Shown here one piece after another: positions 22,324 through 31,864 of a stretch of 64,000 nucleotides of DNA. The notes beneath the pieces are model-generated. The model worked only from the letters and a program-made list of their open reading frames with translations, searched no databases and was not told the DNA's origin. Origin of the DNA: Ancistrus triradiatus (taxonomy: Eukaryota > Chordata > Actinopteri > Siluriformes > Loricariidae); assembly GCA_025084515.1 (NCBI GenBank), contig JAJAGP010001986.1, forward strand, positions 1-64,000. Reading direction: 5' to 3'. The translations under genes and the position numbers were made by a program. Numbering within the stretch: the stretch's first letter is position 1; each line of letters begins with the position of its first letter.

Positions 22324-23660
22324 CAGTGGTGCTTGAAAGTTAGTAAACCCTTTAGAATTTTCTATATTTCTGCATAAATACGACCTAAAACCATCAGATT
22401 TTCACACAAGTCCTAAAAGTACATAAAGAGAACCCAGTTAAACAAATGAGACAAAAATATCATACTTCGCCATTTATTTATTGAGGAAAATGATCCAATA
22501 TTACATATTAGTGAGTGGCAAAAGTCAGGTGTTTTCAATCAATGGGATGACAATCAGGTGTGAGTGGGCTCCCTGTTTTAGTTAAAGAACAGGGATCTAT
22601 CCAAGTCTGCTCTTCACAACAGACGTTTGTGGAAGTGTATCATGGCACAAACAAAGGAGATGAGGACCTCAGAAAAAGAGTTGTTGATGCTCATCAGTCT
22701 GGAAAAGGTTACAAAACCATCTCTAAAGAGTTTGGACTCCACCAATCCACAGTCAGACAGATTGTGTACAAATGGAGGAAATTCAAGACCAGTTACCCTC
22801 CCCAGGAGTGATCGCCCAACAAAGATCACTCCAAGAGCAAGGCGTGTAATAGTTGGCGAGGTCACAAAGGACTCCAGGGTAACTTCTAAGCAACTGAAGG
22901 CCTCTCTCACATTGGCTAATGTTAATGTTCATGAGTCCACCACCAGAAGAACACTGAACAACAATGGTGTGCATGGCAGGGTTGCAAGGAGAAAGCCACT
23001 GCTCTCCAAAAAGAACATTGCTTGCTCGTCCTGAAGTTTGCCTAAGATTACGTGGCCGAGCCAGAAGCTATTGGGAAGAAATGTTTTGTGGACGGATGAA
23101 GACCCAGAACAGAACATTTTGCTTTAAAAGAAAACGTTAATGTTTTGGAAGAAAGGAAAACACTGCATGCCAGCTAAGAACCTTATCCCATCTGTGAAAC
23201 ATGGGTGGTGGTAATCATGGTTTTGGGCCTGTTTTTTCTGCATTGGGCCAGTGACGGCTTGCCATCCCATGATGGAACAATGAATTATGAATTATATCAA
23301 GATTTTTTTAAGGAAAATATCAGACCTCTGTCCATGAACTGATCTCAGAGAAAGGTGGGGTCATGCAGCAAGACCACACCCTAAAGCACCCAAGCTGTTT
23401 CCTACCCAAGATGGTTACTAAAAATAAGTTCATGTTTTGGAAAGGCCAAATCAGTTCCGGATCTTGTTTTGTAGCCTAGCGGGTAATCCCCCCTCTGCCA
23501 CGCTGCAAGGGCCTGAAAACCCACATTTCTTGGAATTGTAAGACTGTACAATTGTAATCGCTCTGGATTAGGGCGTCTTCTAACTGCCTGTAAATGTACG
23601 TCCAATGTAAGTAAATGTAAGGAAACCCACCAAGTCTGGAAAGCTTTGAGCTTTTTGTTT
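22324..23660 (+). mobile_element. Tc1-like element (type B), decayed, split by a SINE
   Basis: The left end 'CAGTGGTGCTTGAAAGTTAGT' is intact. The plus strand codes for the start of the transposase: DLRKRVVDAHQSGKGYKTIS, FGLHQSTVRQIVYKWRKF, then after a frameshift ARRVIVGEVTKDSRVTSKQL and RRTLNNNGVHGRVARRKPLL. After about 23030 single-base changes destroy the frame. Near 23460 it is interrupted by a SINE and resumes at about 23618 with 'AGGAAACCCACCAAG', the position expected in the transposase tail. Inactive. Confidence 0.85.
23465..23618 (+). mobile_element. tRNA-derived SINE, copy 4, inside a Tc1 element
   Basis: 'GTAGCCTAGCGGGTAATCCCCCCTCTGCCACGCTGC' followed by 'CGCTCTGGATTAGGGCGTCTTC' and TGTAAATG tail repeats. 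It interrupts the Tc1-like element at 22324-23660, so it is younger than that element. Confidence 0.8.
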
Positions 23661-24030
23661 ATCCGATTACCCCGAGTTCTGTAAACATGTAAAAGATGAC
23701 TGACAAAAATCCTGATTTCCTGCAGTTACGGGATTATTTAAACGCATGTAAAAACCGCACTCACTGGTTTTGGTCCTGAATTTACTATTTCGCATACTAG
23801 CGATAAAACATGGAAACCTTGTCAAGGACGATTCAAGTCCAGTTTGTTCACGTTTCACTTCACAAGTTTGTGATCACCCCCTTTGGAAAATGCCTTCCGT
23901 TTTGTATTTTTCCTTCACGATAACACAAATGCTTTTCATTCTAAAAAATCGTATAAATCAGCCAAACATTTTCAACATATAATCCCAGTCTAAGGGCATG
24001 CTGCAACGGATCGGAGGAGACGCAAACCTC

Positions 24031-24243
24031 TCAACCTTTCCTCCGCTTGATGGAGCCTCCTCTCTTCTCTCCTTCATTCATTTCAGCCTCAGGTTTCCAC
24101 CATGCGGTCGATGCCAGTTGTCCCAGTACCGAAGAAGTGATCTTAGAGACGATGGGCTTCTGCAGATGGGACACTCATCTCTACGTGTTCTCCATCTCCA
24201 TGCAGTGCAGACAGAACTGTGACGCAGTTCAGTGGTCACCAGC
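24031..24243 (-). CDS. rnf8: rnf8 last exon: RING finger second half and C-terminus, frame-broken
   Basis: After acceptor GACTCCAG the three frames together read AVTT..LNC-like, FCLHC, RDECPICRSP, then IVSK, IDRMV and EMKERR-like residues and a TGA at 24031. This is the RING zinc-ligand pattern CxxC..CxxC with the RNF8 tail. At least four indels are needed. Confidence 0.75.
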
Positions 24244-27200
24244 CTGGAGTCAGGAGAAAAGATTTGCTTCACTGAAAAGACATGGTGTCTACAGAACATC
24301 TTATTCGTACTCTGATAGACTTAAAAACATCAGCTGTACCCTTGATAAGAGCTCGAGCAGATGATGCCCTGCAGGTGCATCTCCAGAAATCTGTCATCTG
24401 TGTTACGACCTCCTCCTTCTGAGCTCTGGCCCGCTCCTTCTCCTCCTGCAGGAAACACAGACCACACTCCAACTATACTGTACTACAGCAGTGCCTTACC
24501 ATCAGTGACCTCAAACAACAGTTATAATAATAATAGGTTTGTACACAGTGGTGCTTAAGAGTATGTGAACCCTTTAGAATTTTCTATATTTCTGCATAAA
24601 TATGACCTAAAAGTTCTATTTTGGTCTCATCCGTCCACAAAACATTCTTCCAATAGCCTTCTGGCTCGTCCACGTGATCTTTAGCAAACTGCAGACGAGC
24701 AGCAATGTTCTTTTGGAGAGTAGCAGCTTTCTCCTTGCAACCCTGCCATGCAAACCATTGTTGTTCAGTGTTCTTCTGATGGTGGACTCATGAACATTAC
24801 CATTAGCCAATGTGAGAGAAGCCTTCAGTTGCTTAGAAGTTACCCTGGGGTCCTTTGTGACCTCGCCTTGCTCTTGGAGTGATCTTTGTTGGTCGACCAC
24901 TCCTGGGGAGGGTAACAATGGGCTTGAATTTCCTGGTCTTGAACAATGGTCGTGAAAATCTGATGATGTTTTAGGTTATATTTATGCAGAAATATAGAAA
25001 ATTCTAAAGGATTCACAAACTTTCAAGCACCACTGTACAGTTTGTACATTTGATTCATTTGTTCCAGGATGGATTACCTTGGTGACCTCCAGCTCTTTAT
25101 CTTTAGCCTGAAGAACTTCCTTAAATCCTTCTCTTGTTTGCTTGAGTTCTTCTATCACTCTGCGGTACTGCAACAGGAGATGAATAAATGTAAAAAGTAT
25201 AGGTCACGAATAATCAATAAATAAGACTGAACATTGAGTTTTTTTTAAAACAGAAATCTGATTAACTACCACAGTATTCGTAAACACCAGCATGTAGTTT
25301 CATTATAGGATGCCCATCTTTCCACATAGAAGCTGAATCACTGAATGACTGTGTACCGAATTGTGACTCATGAATTGATAACAGACTCTTTGATGTAACA
25401 GCTTTGATCATTTGCACGTCAACTTCTACAGGCTTGTATCTAACCTGAAAGACAACATCTAACCACCTCCTACCTCTTTTAAGGCGTCTTCCAGTTGTTT
25501 CTTTAGACCATCCTCTTTCTGCTGGCTGTTCTCCATCTTGAACACAGAAAAAAACAAGTTTTTAGTAATCTATATTTCTTAAAAGCAGATTTCACGCTAC
25601 AAAACCGATGCCAAGGCCCTGAAAACACCTACATTCTCAGAGGGACTAAGTATCTAGTGCAGTGTTTCCCAACCTCTTTGAACCACAGCACATATTTCAC
25701 TTTACAAAAATCACAAGGCACACCACCAAACAAAAATGTCACAAAAAGTATATTTAATGAAATATAATGAAAATCTAGTCTCAAATGACTCGCTCAGTGC
25801 GAAACCTGGGCCTGTTGAACACAAACCTGATATCTTACTGCCCCCTAGTGCAAGAGAATGTAATTGTTCTGCCTGTAACTACACGTCGCTCGCTTAGAGT
25901 ACCTATCAGGTGAAATCGGATAATCTTCCACGGCACACCTGACGATTTCTCAACGCACAATGGTTGGGAAACACTGATCTAGTCTGCATGCAGGAAATGT
26001 ACCAGGTCTGCTCTAGAACAGCTAGTGTCCTACGTTCATAAGTAGTTAGGTACACTATTCTGTAACATGCATAACAAATCCAAACGGATCTGATAAAGCA
26101 TTTCAGGCTAGAATCTCTAAAAGATAATCCCCATCACTAACCTCATTTTCCATTCAGTAGGAGGTTGTCTAGGTTTTCAGCACATTCAGTTCTGGACTTA
26201 AGTTTGTTTGTTTATTTATTTGACGATTGCTTTCAGCATCAGTGGCTATTTATGACAGACACAAGGTTACTTCGAAAATAGTCACACATACTCCGATTGG
26301 GCCAATTTAGCCTAATCAGTTAATCTAATGCATGTCTTTGGACAATGACCGAGACCGGAGTAACCTGGATAAACCCTCGTGGACATGTGGAGAACATGTA
26401 GAACTCCACACAAAGCGGCCAGGCCGAGGTGGGGATCAAACCACAGCTGCGTCTAACCCAGTGCCACCGTGGCCACCTATCAAACAACTAACATACTAAC
26501 AGCCGGGGAGGGGCTGTTTGGTTTGTCCAACACAGCCTCAAACCGGCCACTGTTGCAATGCCAGGGTTCACCCCCCTACCTCAGACACGACCCTGTGTTG
26601 CCCCGTCCCATCCACCAACCATGAGACTCAACAGGTTGAGTACTGATACTTTTGTTCACCAATGTTTTATAGCTACACATAAAACATTAACCCACCTCGA
26701 GTTCGCCCTCCTCATACACGGCCCCTCCCAGATCTCCCCTTTTTGCAAGCGCCAGCTCCTGCTTGCGAGTGCAGTTCCCCCGCAGCACCTCCATCTGCTT
26801 CTTGCAGCAGATGCAATTTTTTTTGCTTCTGGATCCGCCTCGCGCCTCCTGACTCTCTAACTAACTCACGCGCCGCCCGCCTCTGCGGGAACCCCCATTT
26901 GGCTCTTTCAGTTGCTTTCAGGTTCCCTCATTGTAGCGCTGGCAAAGGTGGGCCCAATGCAGGCCGCTGGTTCGCACGGACGAGCCAAACTGCGAACCGG
27001 ATCCTGGGCCCAGCCTAATCAGCGATGTCCGTTTGTGGGAACACACTAGGCGGTTCGTTAATCCGTGTTTGGAAGGTCAAGTGAGCTTCGAGCTGGAATA
27101 AAGAACGTGGCTCAGGGGGGGGCCTGGTGCGGCTCCATTTCGTCTGCGCCAAATTTTGCGCTCTTTTCTTTTTGGGTCTGGATGTCGGCATGGGATTCTG

Positions 27201-29279
27201 CCCGGTGGAATTTAGTGACAAGAAACCTTTGATCGCATCAAGACTTGCAATGTTCCCAGGACGTACTCAACTCGACGGTTTTGCTGTCTAGCGGGACGCC
27301 AACCGCACAACATCACCCGGCTTGGCAGACTGTGAGGTTGATACCCAGAGGATTCCGAGTACCATTCACCAACCCAAACTCCCATTCAGGCTCTAAGAGA
27401 GAATATAAGAAGGGCATTCAAATTCAAACATGATACGCTGTTTTTGTTTTTACCGCAGTTTCAGCAACTTTGACTAGGTCTCCTTTTGTTAATCTTCCTA
27501 CTACACATTTCAGATTTCTTTCTCGTGATATACAGTGGGGGCAAAAAAGTATTTAGTCCACCCTGTGCAAAAGTTCTCCTACTTAGAAGCTGATAGACGT
27601 CCTGTATTTTTCAGCACAGCTACAACTTCAACTATGAGAGACAAATGAGAAAAAAAATCCGGAATCACATGGTAAATTTTTTAATGAATTTTATTGTAAA
27701 TCATGGTGGAAAGCAAAATTATTTGGTCAACCAACAAACAAGTAAGCATTTCTGGCTTCTCACAGACCTGTAACCTTCTTTAAGAAGCTTCTTCTGTCCT
27801 CCACTCGCCTTTATTAATGGCACCCCGGTTTGACCTCATTCTCTGTAAAAAGACACCTGTCCACAGCCTCAAACACCAGACTCCAAACTCCAACCATGGG
27901 CCAAGAACCAAAGAGATGCGAAAGCACCAGGAAGGAAATTGTAGACCTGCACAAGCGGGAAGAGTGAATCTACAATAGGGCAAGCAGTGGGTGTGAATAA
28001 ATCAACTTGGGAGCAATTGTACGAAACTGGAAAGACATAGACCACGATAATCCCCCTCGATCCTGGGCCCCACACAAAGCTCATCTCTGGAGTCAAAATT
28101 GATCATGAAAACACGTGAGCAAAAATCCCAGTACTACACAGAGGGACCTGATTGAATGAACCTGCAGAGAGCTGGGACAAAACGTAACAAAGGCTACCAT
28201 CCAGTAACACATCACTACTCTGAGAGGGACCGGAATCCTGCAGTGCCAGCGTGTCCCCCTGCTTAAGCCAGTACATTTCCAGGGCCCTCAAACCTCAACC
28301 CCCATAGGAAATTTGTGGAGGAAGTTGAAAGTCCATGTTTTTGGCCCCAAAACATCACACTGCTCTAGAAGAGATCCTGCATGGAGGAATGGGATAAATA
28401 CCAGCTACAGTGGGTGCCAACCTGGTGAATACTTACAGAAACTTTGACCTCTTGTCATGGCCCACAAAGGTTTGTTACAAAGTAATGAGTTGAACTCTGT
28501 TTTAATTGACCAAATAACTTTTTTCCACCAGAAATTTAAATTAAAATTCTCCAAAAATCCGACAAATGGGATTATTTTTAAATTCATCTTCGATAAGGGA
28601 AAAGGGTTTTTTTAGTCCTGACTGGACTGATGTGAGATACTGTAGACCTCATTGTCGATAACATTCCACTGTCCATCTTCTCCTGCTTCAATATGCAGTG
28701 TCTTTCTGGAGATCATCAGTGACAGCTCGCCGACCCCAGAATTCTGATGGGTGACATTTTAATCCACGGTCCAATGGTGACCTGAGTGCCAACAGAAAGA
28801 AGCCAAGCAATAAAGCTAAAGATCTTTATATCTGACAAAAAACAACAAACAATACACATAATCAAGGGCACAACACTAAACACTACTACATATTGTGGCA
28901 TCTTATTATCTATTCCTAGCTATTCCTTCTTTTCCTGCCACGTTAGCAGTAGTTAACCCACTGTAGCCTACATACCGTTAGCGTCAAGCTTTACATGGTT
29001 AGCGTTTTGAGCAAGCCGTACAAAACCTTAACAACCCCTACTATCAAATTAATTATCACATCCAACCATGTTCACAGGCATCGTAATTCCAGTTACCTCA
29101 GCTCAGCCCGCTGTGCTAATAACAAAAGTGAGGCCGCACTCCCCTCGTAGCCGCTAGCCTAGCAGCAGTCAGATTACCTCAGTGTTATCGAACAGTCGTA
29201 CCAGCCACTGTCTTTTCCGACTCTTTTTTAAACACCATATTTTTCCCATTTCGCTTCGAGCTTTCTCTACGTCCCGCAT
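24031..29279 (-). CDS. rnf8: RNF8 E3 ubiquitin ligase gene, exons frame-broken
   Basis: RNF8 is a nuclear E3 that reads phosphorylated MDC1 through its FHA domain and ubiquitinates chromatin at DNA double-strand breaks. Domains appear in order on the minus strand: an N-terminal WCLKKS..LVRLFDNTE segment (29178-29279); the FHA domain in two exons (VTIG..SLMISRK..GQWNVIDN at 28648-28781 and SLNG..VNGTR..AGDVV..LGVPLD at about 27250-27392); a basic linker with RPKKKR; a coiled coil (26696 to about 26850, then 25474-25536 and 25078-25167); then EEKERARAQKEEVVTQM, IICS and DECPICRSP of the RING. Human RNF8 has the same order. Exon 1 and the two short coiled-coil exons are clean. The others have doubled or inserted bases that break the frame, yet neighbouring frames rejoin the family sequence. 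I read this as a real gene in badly polished sequence; a recent pseudogene is the alternative. Introns hold hAT and Tc1 elements. Confidence 0.85.
24340..24445 (-). CDS. rnf8: rnf8 exon: end of coiled coil and first RING cysteines
   Basis: Clean start EEKERARAQKEEVVTQMTD after CCTGCAG; then one frame break, followed by LEMHLQGIICS (RNF8: LENELQCIICS) and a donor GTACAG. Confidence 0.8.
24547..25036 (-). mobile_element. Tc1-like element (type B), internally deleted but with both ends
   Basis: Both terminal repeats are present (CAGTGGTGCTTAAGAG.. and its inverse ..TTTCAAGCACCACTGTA). The about 490-base body keeps only part of the transposase on the minus strand (EVTKDPRVTSKQLKASLTLAN, RRTLNNNGLHGRVARRK). 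It lies in an rnf8 intron between the coiled-coil and RING exons. Confidence 0.85.
25078..25167 (-). CDS. rnf8: rnf8 coiled-coil exon
   Basis: 30 clean codons, phase 0 at both ends (acceptor CTCCTGTTGCAG, donor GTAATC): YRRVIEELKQTREGF, VLQAKDKELEVTK. Human RNF8 has EELNRSKKDFEAIIQAKNKELEQTK at the same place. Confidence 0.88.
25474..25536 (-). CDS. rnf8: rnf8 coiled-coil exon
   Basis: 21 clean codons, phase 0 (donor GTAGGA): MENSQQKEDGLKKQLEDAL-KE, matching the GEKDLKQQLAQAL block of human RNF8. The acceptor (TTCAAG) is not a canonical CAG. Confidence 0.8.
25660..25976. mobile_element. hAT-type short element in an rnf8 intron
   Basis: 317 bases with terminal inverted repeats CAGTGTTTCCCAACC / GGTTGGGAAACACTG, flanked by ATCTAGTG (25652-25659) and ATCTAGTC (25977-25984), a near-perfect 8-base target duplication as hAT transposases make. 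Non-coding. Confidence 0.85.
25985..26695. other. rnf8 intron
   Basis: It contains a decayed repeat at 26200-26470 ('CCAATTTAGCCTAATCAGTTAATCTAATGCATGTCTTTGGAC..GTGGAGAACATGTAG') also present at 30.7-30.9 and 31.0-31.15 kb. No exon was recognised. Confidence 0.45.
26696..27392 (-). CDS. rnf8: rnf8 FHA end, linker and coiled-coil start, frame-broken
   Basis: It begins after CTCTCTTAG with SLNG and, allowing single-base insertions, reads VNGTR-IPLGINLTVCQAGDVV-RLGVPLDSKTVEFEYV, the second half of the FHA domain. A basic segment RPKKKR follows (about 27160), and near 26750-26850 the coiled coil RRIQKQK-KLHLLQ. The last codons EEGELE end at donor GTGGGT (26690-26695). Internal introns may exist but cannot be placed because of the indels. 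Confidence 0.7.
27528..28640 (+). mobile_element. Tc1-like element (type A), heavily indel-broken
   Basis: It begins 'CAGTGGGGGCAAAAAAGTATTTAGTC' and tracks the cleaner type A element at 55.1-56.6 kb along its length (CCACTCGCCTTTATTAATGGCACC, CCAAACTC..AACCATGGGCCAAG, GAAATTGTAGACCTGCACAAG). A large central part of the transposase is deleted and extra bases are frequent. It sits in an rnf8 intron between the two FHA exons. Confidence 0.8.
28648..28781 (-). CDS. rnf8: rnf8 FHA exon 1, frame-broken
   Basis: From acceptor CACTCAG: VTIG; then, with three single bases treated as duplicated, a V-T-H-Q-like stretch; then SLMISRKTLHIEAGEDGQWN-VIDNE and donor GTCTAC. Human RNF8 has VTVGRG.., PLMISRNH, EGQWTIMDN here. 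The Ser after MI and the Arg are the FHA phosphothreonine-binding positions by family knowledge. Confidence 0.8.
29178..29279 (-). CDS. rnf8: rnf8 exon 1 (start)
   Basis: 34 clean codons from ATG 29279 to donor GTAATC, phase 0: MRDVEKARSEMGKIWCLKKS then RKRQWLVRLFDNTE. Human RNF8 has SWCLRRVG..WLLLEDGCE leading into VTVG, the same junction. An upstream ATG in another frame (29312) opens MAEAANEP but does not lead into the family sequence. Confidence 0.8.
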
Positions 29280-29500
29280 ACAGCAAGAAGGGCTCGTTCG
29301 CAGCCTCCGCCATAATTCTCACTCCATACATTAAAGTAAAGGACCCATTTTTTGCGGAATTATTTGACGTTACTCCTATAACCGCAGTCCCACCAAACAG
29401 GAACCAGCGGTGAGAACACAAGGGTGCCATCTAGCGGTAAGACAACTACAACAAAAACTTCAGAATGGTAATAATAGGAAAAACGAATGCCTCTAAATAG

Positions 29501-30299
29501 TAGAGGTGGGCGATACCCGGAATTTTTGGCACGATTCCGATACCAAAGTAATGCAGGGCCCAATATCGCCCGATACCTGATACCTGATCCATTTTTAATA
29601 ATTTAGCTTCATAGAGCCAAAGGAAATCCAAAAGACCTTGGAAGAATTTTGGGCCAAACATGGTAACGTGACAACAAATCTTTAATCACAATCAACATTT
29701 TTGTTTAGAAACAATGGAACAGTAACAAAACAAAGTTTGCCTTAACATTAGGAAAACATTTTTTTTTGAGGTAAAAAAGAAGAAACTACAATACAAAAAT
29801 AAAATTAAAATTCTCCCCTCACTAGACATCTTTTCTAGTTCTTTCTTTCTTTGTTTCTTTTTTTCAAATAGAATTGTTCTCAGGAAAAACAATAAAAAAA
29901 TAATTTCCTTTCAGTGCAATTTTGTTTTTTTCTTAAATAAACAGAGTGTAAAGAAATATCACTTAACACAACTTAAAACAATCTCCTGAGGTTAGAGAGC
30001 TGGCAAACCACAATACAACAAAATTAACACACCACAACAAATACTGTAAACAGTTTCAAACTTATTCTGTTTTTCAAGTCGAACAATACAAGAAAATAAT
30101 ACAAAGAATAAGGAATTTCTTTCCTTCAGTGCACTTCTGGATTTAAAGAAAATAAAAATAATAAGTAACGGAGGACAGCACTGAGTGGGCGGGCCAGGCT
30201 GAGCCTACCTGCATGGCTGAATTGGCTGGCGCCCTGAGTGTTGCTGCGGCAGTGTTGGTATCGATATTATCGATATTTGGATCGATCCGCCCACCTTTA
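29501..30299. mobile_element. hAT-type non-autonomous element with perfect 8-base target duplication
   Basis: Ends TAGAGGTGGGCGATAC and GATCGATCCGCCCACCTTTA are imperfect inverted repeats. Both flanks are CTAAATAG (29493-29500 and 30300-30307). The 799-base interior is A/T-rich and non-coding; open frames in it are incidental. It inserted about 220 bases upstream of the rnf8 start codon. Confidence 0.85.
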
Positions 30300-30307
30300 C
30301 TAAATAG

Positions 30308-30640
30308 TCGCCGCTCTACGTCACGCGACCGCAAAACTAGCTCCCGTTCTCTAGCCTGTCCTAACCTCAGTGGCTGTGCTCCCTCTGTTCTCTTTCTTTT
30401 TAGTCTCTGTGCCCTCCAGTTTTATCCTGGCCTGCTGAGCAGAACTGCAGGACAGTCCACGCAAATTCACGGCAGGCACTACATTTCCCATAATGCCCCA
30501 TCATCTTTCCAAAAGCTTGAGAGGCTAACGCTTTCAGTCGGAGCCAGTTTCTCTTTCGTTTTTTTGTGTGGTGTAAAGGACAACCACAAACAATTAAAAG
30601 AAGGTCAGCCATGCTGCAGGCAAGTTAATGATAGCTCATA
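30308..30640. promoter_or_regulatory. Promoter-like GC-richer block upstream of rnf8
   Basis: It contains a CRE-like TACGTCAC followed by GCGACCGC near 30317 and, at 30478-30499, ACTACATTTCCCATAATGCCCC. The latter resembles the ZNF143/STAF site ACTACAATTCCCAGCATGC common in housekeeping promoters. It may be the ancestral rnf8 promoter, pushed away by the hAT insertion, or the start of an unseen plus-strand gene. Confidence 0.35.
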
Positions 30641-30699
30641 GTTATGTTTTGGCTAGCCAATTAACTGTATAACCTACCATAAGTACATATTTATTTGGT

Positions 30700-31160
30700 T
30701 TATTTAATGTCGCTATCATCATCAAGGGCCATTTTTAATGACAGACACAAGGTTGCTTTCAAAGCTGGTCATATAAATACTCAGTTCAGGCCAATTTAGC
30801 GTGATCAGTTAACCTAATACATGTCTTTGGACTGTGGGAGGAAACCAGAGTACTTGGAGTAATCCACGTGGACATTTGGAAGACATGTAAACTACACACA
30901 GAAAGGACCATTGAGCAATTTGAGGGTGTTGAGCTTTGACTCAAAAAAGGGCTAGGGCTGTAAATCTTGATGAGTTTGTGAATCTGTTTGCCAGAAATTA
31001 TTTATTTAACGTCACATGAGCACCAGTGGCTATTCATAACAAGAGCAAGGTTACATCGATACAAGTCAGTCCCATTCATATTGGTTCAGTTTAGAGTAGC
31101 CAATTAACCCAATGCATGTCTTTTGGCATATAAACCCACACAGACAGGGAGGACGTGCAA
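30700..31160. repeat. Two decayed copies of an interspersed repeat
   Basis: 'GACAGACACAAGGTTGCTTTC..CCAATTTAGCGTGATCAGTTAACC..CATGTCTTTGGACTGTGGGAGGAAACC' at 30740-30910 and a second version at about 31010-31160. Both resemble 26.2-26.45 kb. Confidence 0.55.
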
Positions 31161-31169
31161 ACGTCAGGA

Positions 31170-31862
31170 ACTGTTCCTGTTCTAACGTGATTAAAAACCA
31201 TTTCTGCTTCTAGACACTGCCGCCATCTAGTGGTATCCAGTGTTAGTGCATAAAGCCATTGTAATGAACTCCATATTTAGTTTTGGAGACGCGGGTTCGA
31301 GGCGCAGCCCGGCAGCAACCTGTGTATTTGTTCTCCCCATGACCGAAGGAGTCATTTTCCAAAATGAATGTGTCAGTGGCACCCCCTAAATTTTTCATAT
31401 GGGTGTCAAAATAAGGGATGGGGTGTTGCAATGAATCTGTGGTGGCCTAGCAGGTAAGTCCCAGAAGTTGAATCAGTTCATCTGGGCATAAGGTGTTGTG
31501 GGAGAAACTTCCCCAATCTTATATACATCACATTTGCATAATGACTGATACCAGCACCATTACATGACAGTGGGACCGGTGATCAGTTTAATATGCAAAT
31601 CCCACAAAACCTTATGTCCGGATGAACTGATTCAACTTCTGGGATTTTCTCACCTGGATTATTGAGCATGCATCAATACCTAGCAAGTAAGGTACTGGTC
31701 TACTATGGACCAGTACCGTAACATGGTTTAAATACCAAAACCAATCTCCAGAACTGAATATGAAAGTATTTTCGACGGCTATAAGCACTAACACTAGTAC
31801 CACTAGATGGCGGCAGTGTCTAGAAACTGAAGTCGTATTTAATCACGTTAGTACAGGAACAA
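31170..31862. repeat. Foldback palindrome with a nested inner hairpin
   Basis: The outer arms at about 31170-31250 and 31790-31862 are inverted copies (CTAACGTGATTAAAAACC..AGACACTGCCGCCATCTAGTGGTA versus its inverse). Inside, 31459-31503 and 31605-31650 form a second inverted pair (TCCCAGAAGTTGAATCAGTTCATC.. versus ..GATGAACTGATTCAACTTCTGGGA). SINE-head-like sequence flanks the inner hairpin on both sides. Non-coding. Confidence 0.75.
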
Positions 31863-31864
31863 TT

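Noticed and set aside
30213..30641. 142-codon plus-strand open frame with a hydrophobic start
   Set aside because: Its beginning lies inside the hAT element and crosses the target duplication, so the frame is a product of the insertion.
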